NCBI GenBank assembly: GCA_947497755.1
Contig: CANMHT010000004.1
Location: 124,001-188,000, forward strand
Reading direction: 5' to 3'
Length of the DNA stretch: 64,000 nt
Source: an uncultured Polaribacter sp.
GTDB lineage: Bacteria; Bacteroidota; Bacteroidia; Flavobacteriales; Flavobacteriaceae
The position numbers and the translations under genes are program-made. The notes under the pieces were generated by a model. That model was not told the origin of the DNA and searched no databases. It worked only from the letters and a program-made list of their open reading frames with translations. Shown piece by piece: positions 8,378 through 17,103 of the stretch (its first letter is position 1; the number at the start of each line of letters is the position of its first letter).

Positions 8378-9277
8378 ATGAAGAAAGGAATCCTAATTTT
8401 AGTCTTATTAGCTGTTTTTATCAGCTGTAAAAACAACACGAAAAAACAAACTGGTAATGCAATTAAATTTAGCTACCCAAAAACAACCTTACCTAATGAT
8501 GTCTCTAAACTATGGGTAGAAAACGGTACTAAAAAAAGCGATACAGTTCTTATCATTTGTCAAGGAGGTCCTTCAAAAGAACTTACTTTTGTTAAAAAAG
8601 GAAAAACTAGTTATAGATATATTCCTAACTATTCCAATTATCACATAGCTTACCTACATCAAGCACAAACTTTCAACACAAAAATGTTTGATTTTGATGG
8701 TGAATTTACCTTAGAGATGGCTCAAAAAGAAGTAGATAACACTTCAGAAATGTTATATCGTACTATAAAATATTTTAAGTCACAAGGAAAAACTACCATT
8801 GTTATTGGTAGTTCTTACGGAGCATATATTATTCAGAATTATATCGCTACAAGACCTTCATTAGCACATAAATATATCATCATTGCTGGGAGAATTGATG
8901 ATAATTCTCAAATACTTGCTCAACATTTAAAAGGCTTTAATGGTGAATTTAAAGAAGATGGTACAACTTATGTTCCAGAAGATGAAAATGCTGATTTGAG
9001 TGGTTATTCTGAATCTGAGCTGAAAGAATACCGTGTAAAACAATTATTAAAAGGAGCTATTGGAAAGCCGAGATATTCACAAGAATTGGCTAATAAAGAT
9101 TTATCAAATGTTCGTTATTTCTATGCGACAAATGACCAAAACGTCGGTAGACTTACCAATGAAGAAATACGCTTTTTAATGACTAAAAAAGTAACGATTT
9201 TTGAAACAAACACTGGACATTCAGAGACTCTTTATCGATTTATAGACAAACTGATGAGTGGAGAGTTGAAATTATAA
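8378..9277 (+). CDS. lipoprotein alpha/beta-hydrolase
   Basis: Signal peptide with lipobox MKKGILILVLLAVFISC (Cys 17), so an envelope lipoprotein. The nucleophile elbow is visible as G-S-S-Y-G (Ser 146, in VIGSSYGAYIIQN) and a late His as NTGHSETLY (about His 281), consistent with an alpha/beta-hydrolase of 299 residues. CQGGPSKE near residue 61 may form the oxyanion region. Substrate unknown. It stands alone between two hypothetical genes, with about 50-70 nt on each side. Confidence 0.75.
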   Translation: MKKGILILVLLAVFISCKNNTKKQTGNAIKFSYPKTTLPNDVSKLWVENGTKKSDTVLIICQGGPSKELTFVKKGKTSYRYIPNYSNYHIAYLHQAQTFNTKMFDFDGEFTLEMAQKEVDNTSEMLYRTIKYFKSQGKTTIVIGSSYGAYIIQNYIATRPSLAHKYIIIAGRIDDNSQILAQHLKGFNGEFKEDGTTYVPEDENADLSGYSESELKEYRVKQLLKGAIGKPRYSQELANKDLSNVRYFYATNDQNVGRLTNEEIRFLMTKKVTIFETNTGHSETLYRFIDKLMSGELKL

Positions 9278-9328
9278 TTTACCTGTAACATCTTATAGTT
9301 TTAATCGTCAAGAAAGAAAACTATCATC

Positions 9329-10231
9329 ATGAGAAAAATACAGCATACCAAATTAGTAACCTTCATCGCTTTCTTTATTTTTTTCAACACTGTAGCACAA
9401 AAGAATACTGTTTTTAAAGATATACAGTTTCATGAATCGTTTCTAGAAGTTCAAAAAAAAGTGCAAGCTATATCTGCGAATAGTCGAATTCAACAAATAA
9501 ATACTCCTAGTTTTCCATTATCTAAGTATGAAGAAATACATTTAATTGCTTCAAAAGTACAATTGAATAATGAAGTAATCGCTAAGGTAGTTTTTACATT
9601 TTCTGATGATAAATTATCATACATTCAAGCACAAGGAAATGTGCAAAAAGCATTTATTTCTCAAAGAAAAACAACACCAAGAACATATTTAGATTATACC
9701 GTATTTGAATCTGAATTGCTTTTTATTAATGCTCAAAAAGATCTTGCTTGGCAGTTAACACCAGAATCTGTACATCCAAACTTATTTACTTGGAACAACC
9801 CTTATTTAACTACACAACAAGAAGTTGTTTATAATTCTTCAGTAGCCATTCCTTCTTTTATAAAAATGGGGGATGATATGAATAATTTGTTACCATTATT
9901 AAAAGCAAATAGCAGTTTTATCAATGTACAAAAATTAAAAGGTACAAAAACACAGATCAATTGTTTTGGAATAGCTTATGCAGGATTTCCAAGAAAATTT
10001 GAAGCTCGTTTTGAAAAGAATAAGTTGCAAATGGTATGGATATTAACCGCTAAAGGTGAAGAAAATCGTTTGCGAAAAAAACTAATCAACACCTATGGAA
10101 AAGCTCTATTTATAAATGATAAATGGGAAGTGTTTAATAATTGGACAGTGATGTTAAGAAAAGACAAACCAGAAGTGTTATTGATTACTAAAGAATTCGG
10201 ACAAAAATACAAGCAGCAGTATTTAAAATAA
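9329..10231 (+). CDS. hypothetical secreted protein (300 aa)
   Basis: Signal peptide MRKIQHTKLVTFIAFFIFFNTVAQ with a typical A-Q cleavage site. The mature protein has two similar-looking beta-rich halves (residues about 28-150 and 155-295), each beginning with a segment about squeezing small residues (FLEVQKKVQAISANSRI; DMNNLLPLLKANSSFI), suggesting an internal duplication. No recognised family. Probably periplasmic, or an outer-membrane-associated protein. Confidence 0.7.
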   Translation: MRKIQHTKLVTFIAFFIFFNTVAQKNTVFKDIQFHESFLEVQKKVQAISANSRIQQINTPSFPLSKYEEIHLIASKVQLNNEVIAKVVFTFSDDKLSYIQAQGNVQKAFISQRKTTPRTYLDYTVFESELLFINAQKDLAWQLTPESVHPNLFTWNNPYLTTQQEVVYNSSVAIPSFIKMGDDMNNLLPLLKANSSFINVQKLKGTKTQINCFGIAYAGFPRKFEARFEKNKLQMVWILTAKGEENRLRKKLINTYGKALFINDKWEVFNNWTVMLRKDKPEVLLITKEFGQKYKQQYLK

Positions 10232-10413
10232 GTAAAATTCAGATTGCATTATCAATTAATTCAATATTGTTGCCATTCGTATTCTTTTCTTCCTATTTAA
10301 AATACTATTAACGAATTACCTCTACCATTAACCCTCATTTATAAGTAATTCATGGTTAACAAGTTAATCTACTCTTAACAAATTTGTATCTTAATCAAGT
10401 TAAAAATAAGCTT

Positions 10414-11835
10414 ATGAAGATACTGCTTACTGGCGCTACTGGATATATTGGAAAACGCTTACTTCCTGTTTTAATCGATGCAGGTCATGAAGTAGTTTGT
10501 TGTGTTCGAGATCTTCAACGTTTTAATCCGCCTCAATCTATTAGAGCAAAAATTGATATCATCCAGATTGATCTATTAAACAAAACATCACTTCAATCTA
10601 TACCAAAAGATATTGATGCAGCATACTATTTAGTGCATTCTATGTCTTCTTCTAGAGATTATGCAGCCTTAGAAAAAACATCTGCTATTAACTTTAGAGA
10701 AGCCTTGAATGGAACCAATTGTAAACAAGTAATATATTTAAGCGGAATCGTAAATGAGACTGAATTATCCAAACATCTCAATTCTAGAAAAGAAGTAGAA
10801 ATTGAATTAAATAAAGGAAGTTATCATCTTACTACTTTAAGAGCCGGAATTATTATTGGTTCTGGAAGTGCTTCTTTTGAAATTATTAGAGATTTGGTTG
10901 AAAAATTACCTGTAATGGTTACTCCAAAATGGTTAAAAACAAAGTGTCAACCAATTGGAATTGCCGATGTGATTGAATGTTTATCAAAATCGCTTTTAAA
11001 TAAAGCAACTTATGATCAAAATTTTGATATTGGAGGCCCTGATATTTTATCCTACAAAGAAATGTTGCTAGGTTATGCCAAAACTAGAAACTTAAAACGG
11101 AAAATTTTTATTATTCCTGTGATGACTCCTAGATTATCTTCTTATTGGTTGTATTTTGTAACTTCAACTTCTTATAAATTAGCCGTATCTCTTGTTAACA
11201 GTATGAAAGTAGAAGTGGTCTGTCGGAATCAAAAAATCAATACTATTTTAAATATTAAACCCCAAACCTATCATGAATCTCTAGAAAAAGCTTTTAATAA
11301 AATAAAAAACAATGCAATAATTTCTAGTTGGAAAGATTCTTATGTAAGTAGTGGAATTAATTTTGACATCACAGATTTTATACAGGTTCCTACGTATGGA
11401 TGTTTTACTGATCAAAGAAAAACAACTGTAGAAAATTTACAACAATGTTTAGATAAAATTTGGAGTATTGGAGGTAAATCTGGATGGTATTATACCAATT
11501 GGCTATGGAAATTAAGAGGTTTTCTAGATAAGCTTTTCGGTGGGGTTGGACTACGAAGAGGAAGAACAAATTTAAATAGTATTAATGCAGGAGATGCTGT
11601 TGACTTTTGGAGAGTTTTGTATGCTAATAAAAAAGAAGGAAGATTACTTCTGTTTGCTGAAATGAAATTACCAGGAGAAGCATGGCTTGAGTTTAAAATC
11701 ATTGATAACCAATTAGTACAAACTGCCACTTTTAGACCTTTAGGTTTGTTAGGAAGATTGTATTGGTATGCTGTACTTCCTTTTCATCATATCATTTTTA
11801 GAGGTATGCTTAAAAAAATAACTTCTAGTTTGTAA
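10414..11835 (+). CDS. NAD(P)-binding SDR-like protein with C-terminal DUF2867-type domain
   Basis: 473 residues from ATG 10414 (a TTG 30 nt earlier gives an implausible extension). The N-terminal Rossmann fold begins MKILLTGATGYIGKRLLPVL with the G-x-x-G-x-x-G motif, as in atypical extended SDRs (NmrA/YwnB-like). The C-terminal part from about residue 320 contains GGKSGWYYTNWLWKLRG and GDAVDFWRVL, hallmarks of the DUF2867 proteins usually fused to this type of SDR domain. Function is unknown; members are often annotated as NADH-ubiquinone reductase-like or epimerase-like. Confidence 0.85.
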   Translation: MKILLTGATGYIGKRLLPVLIDAGHEVVCCVRDLQRFNPPQSIRAKIDIIQIDLLNKTSLQSIPKDIDAAYYLVHSMSSSRDYAALEKTSAINFREALNGTNCKQVIYLSGIVNETELSKHLNSRKEVEIELNKGSYHLTTLRAGIIIGSGSASFEIIRDLVEKLPVMVTPKWLKTKCQPIGIADVIECLSKSLLNKATYDQNFDIGGPDILSYKEMLLGYAKTRNLKRKIFIIPVMTPRLSSYWLYFVTSTSYKLAVSLVNSMKVEVVCRNQKINTILNIKPQTYHESLEKAFNKIKNNAIISSWKDSYVSSGINFDITDFIQVPTYGCFTDQRKTTVENLQQCLDKIWSIGGKSGWYYTNWLWKLRGFLDKLFGGVGLRRGRTNLNSINAGDAVDFWRVLYANKKEGRLLLFAEMKLPGEAWLEFKIIDNQLVQTATFRPLGLLGRLYWYAVLPFHHIIFRGMLKKITSSL

Positions 11836-11961
11836 TACCTTAAATAATAGATAGAAAAAGAGCTCGAAACTTCTCTCTTCTATAGCATTGATTACCTATC
11901 AATATATTTTTAGTATCTTTAATAATGCTTATTCATAGGATAGCCCCCAAATCTTACTGTT

Positions 11962-12489
11962 ATGATTAGAATTAGAAAGGCCACCATAAACGATGTTTAT
12001 ACACTACAAACTATTGGAAAAGAAACTTTCTTAGAAACATTTATTGATACCAACACGCAATCAGATATGGAAAACTATCTGGAAAAGAGTTTTAACATTC
12101 CGCAATTAGCAACAGAATTAAACAATCCAAATTCTGAATTTTATTTTGTTGAAAACGAGCATCAAGTGATCGGTTATTTAAAAGTAAATGTTGGAACAGC
12201 ACAAACAGAAAACGTATTAGAAAACTCTTTTGAGATTCAACGTATCTATGTATTGGCTAGTTTTCATGGGCAAGGTATTGGTTATCTTCTATTTGAAAAA
12301 GCACAAGAATTAGCAAAGAATAAAAAGGCAGATTGCATTTGGTTAGGTGTTTGGGAAAAGAATCAAAAGGCTATTCAGTTCTATGAAAAAATAGGCTTTA
12401 ACATCTTTGATTCTCACGATTTTGTCTTAGGAACAGACGTACAAACAGACGTTTTAATGAAGTTGAAATTAACTGCTATAATTGAGTAA
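11962..12489 (+). CDS. GNAT family N-acetyltransferase (PaiA/diamine-acetyltransferase-like)
   Basis: 175 residues, single GNAT domain. The start MIRIRKATINDVYTLQTIGK is the usual GNAT opening, motif A is IYVLASFHGQGIGYLLF (Q-G-I-G), and the end has NQKAIQFYEKIGFNIFDSHDF. The late segment FVLGTDVQTDVLMKL and the FxETF motif near residue 28 match the polyamine-type PaiA subgroup; that substrate guess is inference. Confidence 0.85.
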   Translation: MIRIRKATINDVYTLQTIGKETFLETFIDTNTQSDMENYLEKSFNIPQLATELNNPNSEFYFVENEHQVIGYLKVNVGTAQTENVLENSFEIQRIYVLASFHGQGIGYLLFEKAQELAKNKKADCIWLGVWEKNQKAIQFYEKIGFNIFDSHDFVLGTDVQTDVLMKLKLTAIIE

Positions 12490-12574
12490 TACCATTTATA
12501 GAGATAAAATGTCATTTCGTCTATAAAGAGATTTGTATTATCTAAAGTTGAGATTTTTTTTAGCCATATCATCC

Positions 12575-12582
12575 TACATTTG
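12575..12582 (+). promoter_or_regulatory. Bacteroidota -7 box TACATTTG
   Basis: Exact TAnnTTTG in the 325-nt gap between the GNAT gene and the carboxypeptidase-regulatory-domain gene. A TTG lies 24 nt upstream (12548-12550), slightly farther than usual. It would transcribe the 28-residue ORF at 12694 and possibly run into the next gene. Confidence 0.4.
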
Positions 12583-12693
12583 AAGTGTAGATGAAACATA
12601 AAGTAAATCTCGCCATATAAAAAAGAGGTCACTAAAAAGAAACATTTACAAATGAACAACTAAAATAAATGTCGAACACTAAAACCTAACTAC

Positions 12694-12780
12694 ATGAAAA
12701 AATTGAATCAACTTGCTTTTAAAGCTACCATCATTTTAATCTATATGTATTACATGCAGCTTTATTTCACAGAAAATTAA
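12694..12780 (+). CDS. putative 28-aa membrane microprotein
   Basis: ATG-initiated 28-codon ORF with a basic start (MKKLNQLAFK) and one hydrophobic segment (ATIILIYMYYMQLYF), preceded by a good -7 box 112 nt upstream. The layout (promoter, leader, K-rich start, single membrane helix) suits a small membrane protein, but the ORF is so short that chance is possible. Confidence 0.3.
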   Translation: MKKLNQLAFKATIILIYMYYMQLYFTEN

Positions 12781-12802
12781 CGCCTCTAAAGACAATAATT
12801 TG

Positions 12803-12810
12803 TAACTTTG
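12803..12810 (+). promoter_or_regulatory. -7 box TAACTTTG 4 nt before a start codon
   Basis: Exact TAnnTTTG match; the ATG at 12815 is only 4 nt past the box, so the transcript would begin at or almost at the start codon. Confidence 0.5.
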
Positions 12811-12814
12811 TAAG

Positions 12815-13612
12815 ATGCAAAAATATATACTACTTATCTTATTTGTCGGATTTTCTTTCGTGGGATTTTCACAAACAAACACTAAATTAAAAGGTCAAAT
12901 TGTTAATGCTGGTAACAACAAACCATTAAGTGCAGCACACGTGCTTAATTTAAATTCTGTAATTGGTACTATTACTTCAGAAAAAGGACATTTTGAAATA
13001 CCAACTAAAGCGAACGATACTATTTTGGTATCTTACTTAGGTTTTCAATCGATCAAACTAAAAGTAACAAACGACTTATTAAAAGGAAACGAATTGGTTA
13101 TTTCTTTACATGAAAAAGCCAATGAAATTAAAGAAGTAGTAATTAGATCTACCAAGTTAATTGGTGTGCTAGAAATTGATGTAAAGCAAGTGCCAAAAGA
13201 TCGCTTTACTAGAATTCATATTAATGGATTACCACAAACTTATGAAATTGGAAAATCTACCTCACCAAATTTAAATTCGCCCGTAGCGGCATTATTTAAA
13301 CCAGTAGATTTTCTCTATAATTTATTTGGGCAAAAACCAAGACAGTTAAAAAAGTTACAAAAATTAAAGAAAGAAGACGATTTACGTAAAATGTTAAGTG
13401 GAAAGTTTGACCGTGAAGTAATGATGGAATATCTAAACATGGATAAACAAGAACTAAGCAAACTTTTAGTTGATTGTAACTACTCAGATTATTTTATAAA
13501 AAAAGCCAGCGATCTGCAAATGATTGAAGCGGTTTTAGATTGCTATGAAAGTTATAAAGCCGTAAAAAAAGGTAAAATAGAACGCAATGTTTTACCTACC
13601 AGAAAAAACTAA
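12815..13612 (+). CDS. carboxypeptidase-like regulatory domain protein
   Basis: 265 residues with signal peptide MQKYILLILFVGFSFVGFSQ. Residues about 22-105 form a carboxypeptidase D regulatory-like (transthyretin-like) domain: KLKGQIVNAGNNKPLSAAHV, GTITSEKGHFEIP, ILVSYLGFQSIKL. This domain normally opens TonB-dependent receptors in Bacteroidota, but no plug or barrel follows; the rest (about 110-265) is a soluble, helical, basic region ending in a Cys-containing segment. Likely an outer-membrane or periplasmic accessory protein. A strong terminator follows immediately. Confidence 0.8.
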   Translation: MQKYILLILFVGFSFVGFSQTNTKLKGQIVNAGNNKPLSAAHVLNLNSVIGTITSEKGHFEIPTKANDTILVSYLGFQSIKLKVTNDLLKGNELVISLHEKANEIKEVVIRSTKLIGVLEIDVKQVPKDRFTRIHINGLPQTYEIGKSTSPNLNSPVAALFKPVDFLYNLFGQKPRQLKKLQKLKKEDDLRKMLSGKFDREVMMEYLNMDKQELSKLLVDCNYSDYFIKKASDLQMIEAVLDCYESYKAVKKGKIERNVLPTRKN

Positions 13613-13615
13613 ATA

Positions 13616-13650
13616 AAAAGGGTTGCAATTTTAAAATTGCAACCCTTTTT
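13616..13650 (+). terminator. strong intrinsic terminator
   Basis: Nearly perfect inverted repeat: AAGGGTTGCAATTTT pairs with AAAATTGCAACCCTT, flanked by A-run and T-run, so it can work on both strands. It begins 4 nt after the carboxypeptidase-regulatory-domain gene. Confidence 0.85.
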
Positions 13651-13682
13651 TCAACTATTAAAAACTAACTAATTACTATAGT

Positions 13683-13808
13683 TTAGAATACAGATGTAAC
13701 GTATCTATAACTATACTTTCTTTTACTATTCCAAGAAACTCTCTTAGAATTAAAGTTACCAACTTGGTTATTTTTTCTTTCTTCTTTTGAATTATTTAAT
13801 GTGTTCAT
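13683..13808 (-). CDS. putative 41-aa basic protein
   Basis: ATG-initiated 41-codon ORF in the 407-nt gap after 13612. The product is rich in Asn, Ser, Lys and Arg (start MNTLNNSKEERKNN; end RKYSYRYVTSVF) with no hydrophobic core. A polar, basic C-terminus with aromatic residues is not typical of random AT-rich translation, but no homolog or promoter box is recognised. The gap otherwise holds only two terminators. Confidence 0.3.
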   Translation of the reverse strand: MNTLNNSKEERKNNQVGNFNSKRVSWNSKRKYSYRYVTSVF

Positions 13809-13912
13809 TTTTGTATATTTTTTAAATGTTTTTTTCTAATTTGATTACACTTATAAGACGACGATAAAACACATTAGTTACACCTTGTTAAACTATTTAA
13901 CAGATATTTAAG

Positions 13913-13946
13913 AAATAAAAAAAATCAGCCTAAAAGGCTGATTTTT
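13913..13946 (-). terminator. intrinsic terminator after the prohibitin-like gene
   Basis: Stem AAATCAGCC / GGCTGATTT with a 5-nt loop; on the minus strand it is followed by a long U-tract. It lies about 75 nt past the stop of the prohibitin-family gene. A T-run on the other side allows bidirectional action. Confidence 0.75.
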
Positions 13947-14019
13947 AAGTTTATTATAATTTAATTATTCTATTTAATACTTTATAATATTTGTGATCTT
14001 CTATTGCTAAAAAACCAAC

Positions 14020-14856
14020 TTATTTTTGATTTCCTAAGATAATTGGTAAACCGTCTTTTCCAGACCCAATTACTACAACTTTGCTATTATTTGACTCTGC
14101 TAATTTAATAGTAGCTTCAATTCCTTTATCTTGTAGAATTTTATCTGTTAAAGAAGCACTTAAAATTCTATTAGCATCTGCTTTACCTTGTGCTTCAATT
14201 CTTACTTTTTCTGCTTCCTTTTTAGCAGTTACTAATCGAAACTCGTATTCTAAAGATTCTTGTTCTTGCTTTAACTTACGCTCAATGGCATCTTTAATCG
14301 TTGGAGGTAAGGTAACATCTCTAACTAATACAGAATTTAACTGAATATACTGTGGTTCTAGTATCTTCTTTGTCTCTTCAAAAATTTCATTCTGAATAGC
14401 ATCTCTTTTAGTAGAATATAATTGTTCTGGTGTATATCTTCCAACAACACTTCTAGTTGCTGAACGAATAGCCGGAATAATTACACTATTTAAATAACTC
14501 TCTCCTCTAGTTTGGTGTAACAAAGCAACCGTTTCTGTTTTTGGTTGGTATAATACAGAAGCATCTAATTTAATTTCTAATCCGTTAGAAGAAAGTACAG
14601 ACATTTCTTTTTCTAATAGTTCTTGCTGTCTTACATTGTATTTAAAAACCTTATTCCAAGGTGCTACAATATTAAATCCTTCATTTAACGGAGGATTTTC
14701 AGTATCTACTCCACCAAACATTCTATACAAAACACCTCTTTCTCCAGAACCAATAGTTACTGCAGACTTAGAAATAAAAATAATGGCAATTACTGCGATT
14801 ACAATAAAGAAAACTCCACCCTTTGGAAACTTTATATCAATTTGTTGATTACTCAT
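14020..14856 (-). CDS. prohibitin/stomatin (SPFH) family membrane protein
   Basis: 278 residues: an N-terminal membrane anchor (about residues 13-32, GGVFFIVIAVIAIIFIS), an SPFH/band 7 domain (GERGVLYRMFGGVDTENPPL, LDASVLYQP), and a long C-terminal helix (about 180-245: EQESLEYEFRLVTAKKEAEKVRIEAQGKA). This matches prohibitin-like proteins, which oligomerise into membrane rings and modulate proteases such as FtsH. A -7 box CAAATTTA (TAAATTTG on this strand) sits 23 nt upstream. The downstream terminator makes it monocistronic. Confidence 0.9.
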   Translation of the reverse strand: MSNQQIDIKFPKGGVFFIVIAVIAIIFISKSAVTIGSGERGVLYRMFGGVDTENPPLNEGFNIVAPWNKVFKYNVRQQELLEKEMSVLSSNGLEIKLDASVLYQPKTETVALLHQTRGESYLNSVIIPAIRSATRSVVGRYTPEQLYSTKRDAIQNEIFEETKKILEPQYIQLNSVLVRDVTLPPTIKDAIERKLKQEQESLEYEFRLVTAKKEAEKVRIEAQGKADANRILSASLTDKILQDKGIEATIKLAESNNSKVVVIGSGKDGLPIILGNQK

Positions 14857-14878
14857 AGTTTTAAAATTTTAGTTGTAT

Positions 14879-14886
14879 CAAATTTA
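14879..14886 (-). promoter_or_regulatory. -7 box TAAATTTG for the prohibitin-like gene
   Basis: Exact TAnnTTTG on the minus strand, 22 nt before the start codon at 14856. Confidence 0.45.
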
Positions 14887-14897
14887 CAACAAAGCTT

Positions 14898-15794
14898 TTA
14901 ATTACAATTATTATAAGTGCAAACTTCTGAAGTCGACTCCAATTCTAAGGTAACATGCTCTAAATGAAAGTTGTCGTGTAGTTTTTTCTTGATATTTCCT
15001 TTAATTTCTTTCGTCTTTTTCCAAGTAAAATCTTCCTCTTTAATCATAATATGGATTGTTGCAATATGATATTCACCATCCATAGTCCAAATATGACAAT
15101 CATGTACCTCTTGAACTTCTTCTATATCTAATAAATAGTCTTTTATTTCTTTTGCAGAGATTTTTTCTGGAACTGCTTGTAAAATAATCTTAAAAGATGC
15201 TTTAATGTTTCTATAAACATTAAAAAGTACAAAAGCAGCTATTAATAAAGAAAGGATTGGATCTAATATTGGAACATCCCAAAACTGCATAATAATACTT
15301 GCTATAAGAACAGCAACCCAACCTAAAACATCTTCTAAAAGATGTAATGATACTACACGTTCATTTATAGAGCTCCCCTTTTGTAATTTAAAAACTGCTG
15401 CACCATTCACAATAATCCCTAAAATTGCTAACCACATCATTCCTTGTGCATTTGCAGATTCAGGACTAATTATTCTTGGAATTGCTTCTAAAATGATAAA
15501 TATTGAGCCAATAATTAATACCACTGAATTTATAATTGCTCCCAATAAAGAAAAACGTCCATAACCGTAAGAAAAAGTAGTGGTTGCTTTTTTATTAGAT
15601 AGTTTTTGAAAATACCAAGACATTCCTAAACTTAAACTATCTCCTAAATCATGAATGGCATCCGACATAATTGCCAAACTATTGGTTAAAATACCTCCAA
15701 TAATTTCTACAATAGTAAATGATAGGTTTAAAAAGAAAGCTACTTTTATATTTCCTGTTTCATGATGATGGCCATGGTGATGATGCTTTCCCAT
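14898..15794 (-). CDS. cation diffusion facilitator (CDF) metal exporter, CzcD/ZitB-like
   Basis: 298 residues. His-rich cytosolic start (MGKHHHHGHHHETG), then six membrane helices and a C-terminal ferredoxin-like cytoplasmic domain. Metal-site motifs are visible: SDAIHDLGDSLSLG in helix 2 (H-D-x-x-D) and HLLEDVLGW in helix 5 (H-x-x-x-D), the zinc-type arrangement. It exports Zn2+ (or Co2+/Cd2+) in exchange for protons. It follows the RND efflux operon but is separated from it by a strong terminator, so it is probably transcribed separately; the neighbourhood is clearly a metal-resistance locus. Confidence 0.92.
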   Translation of the reverse strand: MGKHHHHGHHHETGNIKVAFFLNLSFTIVEIIGGILTNSLAIMSDAIHDLGDSLSLGMSWYFQKLSNKKATTTFSYGYGRFSLLGAIINSVVLIIGSIFIILEAIPRIISPESANAQGMMWLAILGIIVNGAAVFKLQKGSSINERVVSLHLLEDVLGWVAVLIASIIMQFWDVPILDPILSLLIAAFVLFNVYRNIKASFKIILQAVPEKISAKEIKDYLLDIEEVQEVHDCHIWTMDGEYHIATIHIMIKEEDFTWKKTKEIKGNIKKKLHDNFHLEHVTLELESTSEVCTYNNCN

Positions 15795-15846
15795 TTTGGT
15801 AGTTTTTATATAAAGTAGACTATAAATTTACAGAAAAGATGCATCT

Positions 15847-15884
15847 AAAAAAAGAGCAAATGTCATAAAAACATTTGCTCTTTT
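15847..15884 (-). terminator. intrinsic terminator at the end of the metal-efflux operon
   Basis: Perfect 14-bp stem AAAAGAGCAAATGT / ACATTTGCTCTTTT with 7-nt loop, U-tract on the minus strand (also T-run on the plus strand). Lies 45 nt past the stop of the adaptor gene. Confidence 0.85.
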
Positions 15885-15928
15885 AGCTATCAATTAAATA
15901 AAACTAATCTTTCTTATCTCATTTTATA

Positions 15929-17092
15929 TTAATGTGCATGTCCTTCCATATTACCTGCCATCTGTAATAACTTTCCTTTTAAAAAATGAGCTCCTTCAGT
16001 TACAATTTCTAAATCATATACATTACCTTCTATAGATTTAATCTCTGTAAAGCCATTATCTGTATTTCCTATACTCACTTCTAAAGGTAAAAAGTCAGTT
16101 GTACTTTCTTTTACAAAAACAAATGTCTCTCCTTCAATCTCTACAATAGCATTTTCTGGTACTGCATATACCTTCTTTCCTCCTATTAAAACTTGTGCAT
16201 TGATAAACATTCCAGATTTTAATATATGTTTCTCATCTTCAAAATGCCCATGTACATTTACTGTTTTTGTTACATCATTAACTTTCTGACTTATCAATTT
16301 GATATAACCACGATAGCTTAAATCAACTCCTGAAGGTTGAAAAACAAAGTCATCTCCTTTTTTAATTTTTAATATATCTGTAGCAAACACATTCAACTCT
16401 GCATGCATATGATCGTTATCAATAATCTCCATCATTTCTGTATTTGCAGCCAAATACTTTCCTTGATTTAAATTATTTTCTACTACATAACCTTCTATTG
16501 GAGTTCTTACATAAATGTACGATTGTATTCCTTTATTTAATATCTCTTCTGGATGTAAACCTGCCAATCTTAATTGAGTTGAGTAATTATTTACCAAACT
16601 TTGAATAGATTGATATTTTCCTTTTACAGTTTCAAAAGATTTTTTAGAAGTGATATCATTTTCTAATAGAACTTTTTTCCTTTCAAAATCTGCTTTAGCT
16701 ACATTTCTATCATTTACTGCTTTAATATATGCATGCTGTAACTCAACAAAACTAGGATGCTTTAATGTTGCTATAATTTGTCCTTTTTTAACTTTATCTC
16801 CAGGTAACAATTCTGTTTTGTACACAAAAGCTTCCATTGGTGCATAAATAGTTGCTTTGCTTTGTGGTGGAACTTCTATCGTTCCCGTTACGGATACTTT
16901 TTCTCGGATGGTTCTTTTAGTTATTGCAGCCACTTTTATTTTAGCAGTCGCAACTTGTGCTTGAGTTAAATGAAGTTCTTTTTCATTATGCTCTTCGTGT
17001 ACAGCAGTAGTATCTTTTACTGTGTCATTTTCTTTTTTTGTATTACAACTGATTGCTACAACAGTTAGTAATAATAGTATGTATTTTTTCAT
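15929..17092 (-). CDS. RND efflux periplasmic adaptor (CusB/CzcB type), lipoprotein
   Basis: 387 residues with lipobox MKKYILLLLTVVAISC. Membrane-fusion-protein layout: VSVTGTIEVPPQSKATIYAP (beta-barrel/lipoyl half), a central coiled-coil hairpin (about residues 120-175), the second lipoyl half (YIYVRTPIEGYVVENNLNQG), then the membrane-proximal domain. The acidic/His-rich stretch HEEHNEKELHLTQ near the N-terminus and C-terminal EGHAH fit metal handling. It links the RND pump to its outer-membrane channel. The start is 11 nt after the stop of the pump gene; same operon. Confidence 0.9.
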   Translation of the reverse strand: MKKYILLLLTVVAISCNTKKENDTVKDTTAVHEEHNEKELHLTQAQVATAKIKVAAITKRTIREKVSVTGTIEVPPQSKATIYAPMEAFVYKTELLPGDKVKKGQIIATLKHPSFVELQHAYIKAVNDRNVAKADFERKKVLLENDITSKKSFETVKGKYQSIQSLVNNYSTQLRLAGLHPEEILNKGIQSYIYVRTPIEGYVVENNLNQGKYLAANTEMMEIIDNDHMHAELNVFATDILKIKKGDDFVFQPSGVDLSYRGYIKLISQKVNDVTKTVNVHGHFEDEKHILKSGMFINAQVLIGGKKVYAVPENAIVEIEGETFVFVKESTTDFLPLEVSIGNTDNGFTEIKSIEGNVYDLEIVTEGAHFLKGKLLQMAGNMEGHAH

Positions 17093-17103
17093 TGTTAATA
17101 AGA

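Noticed and set aside
12540..12820. Riboswitch or sRNA in the gap before the regulatory-domain gene
   Set aside because: A promoter box and a 28-codon ORF are present but no conserved riboswitch-like helices were seen.
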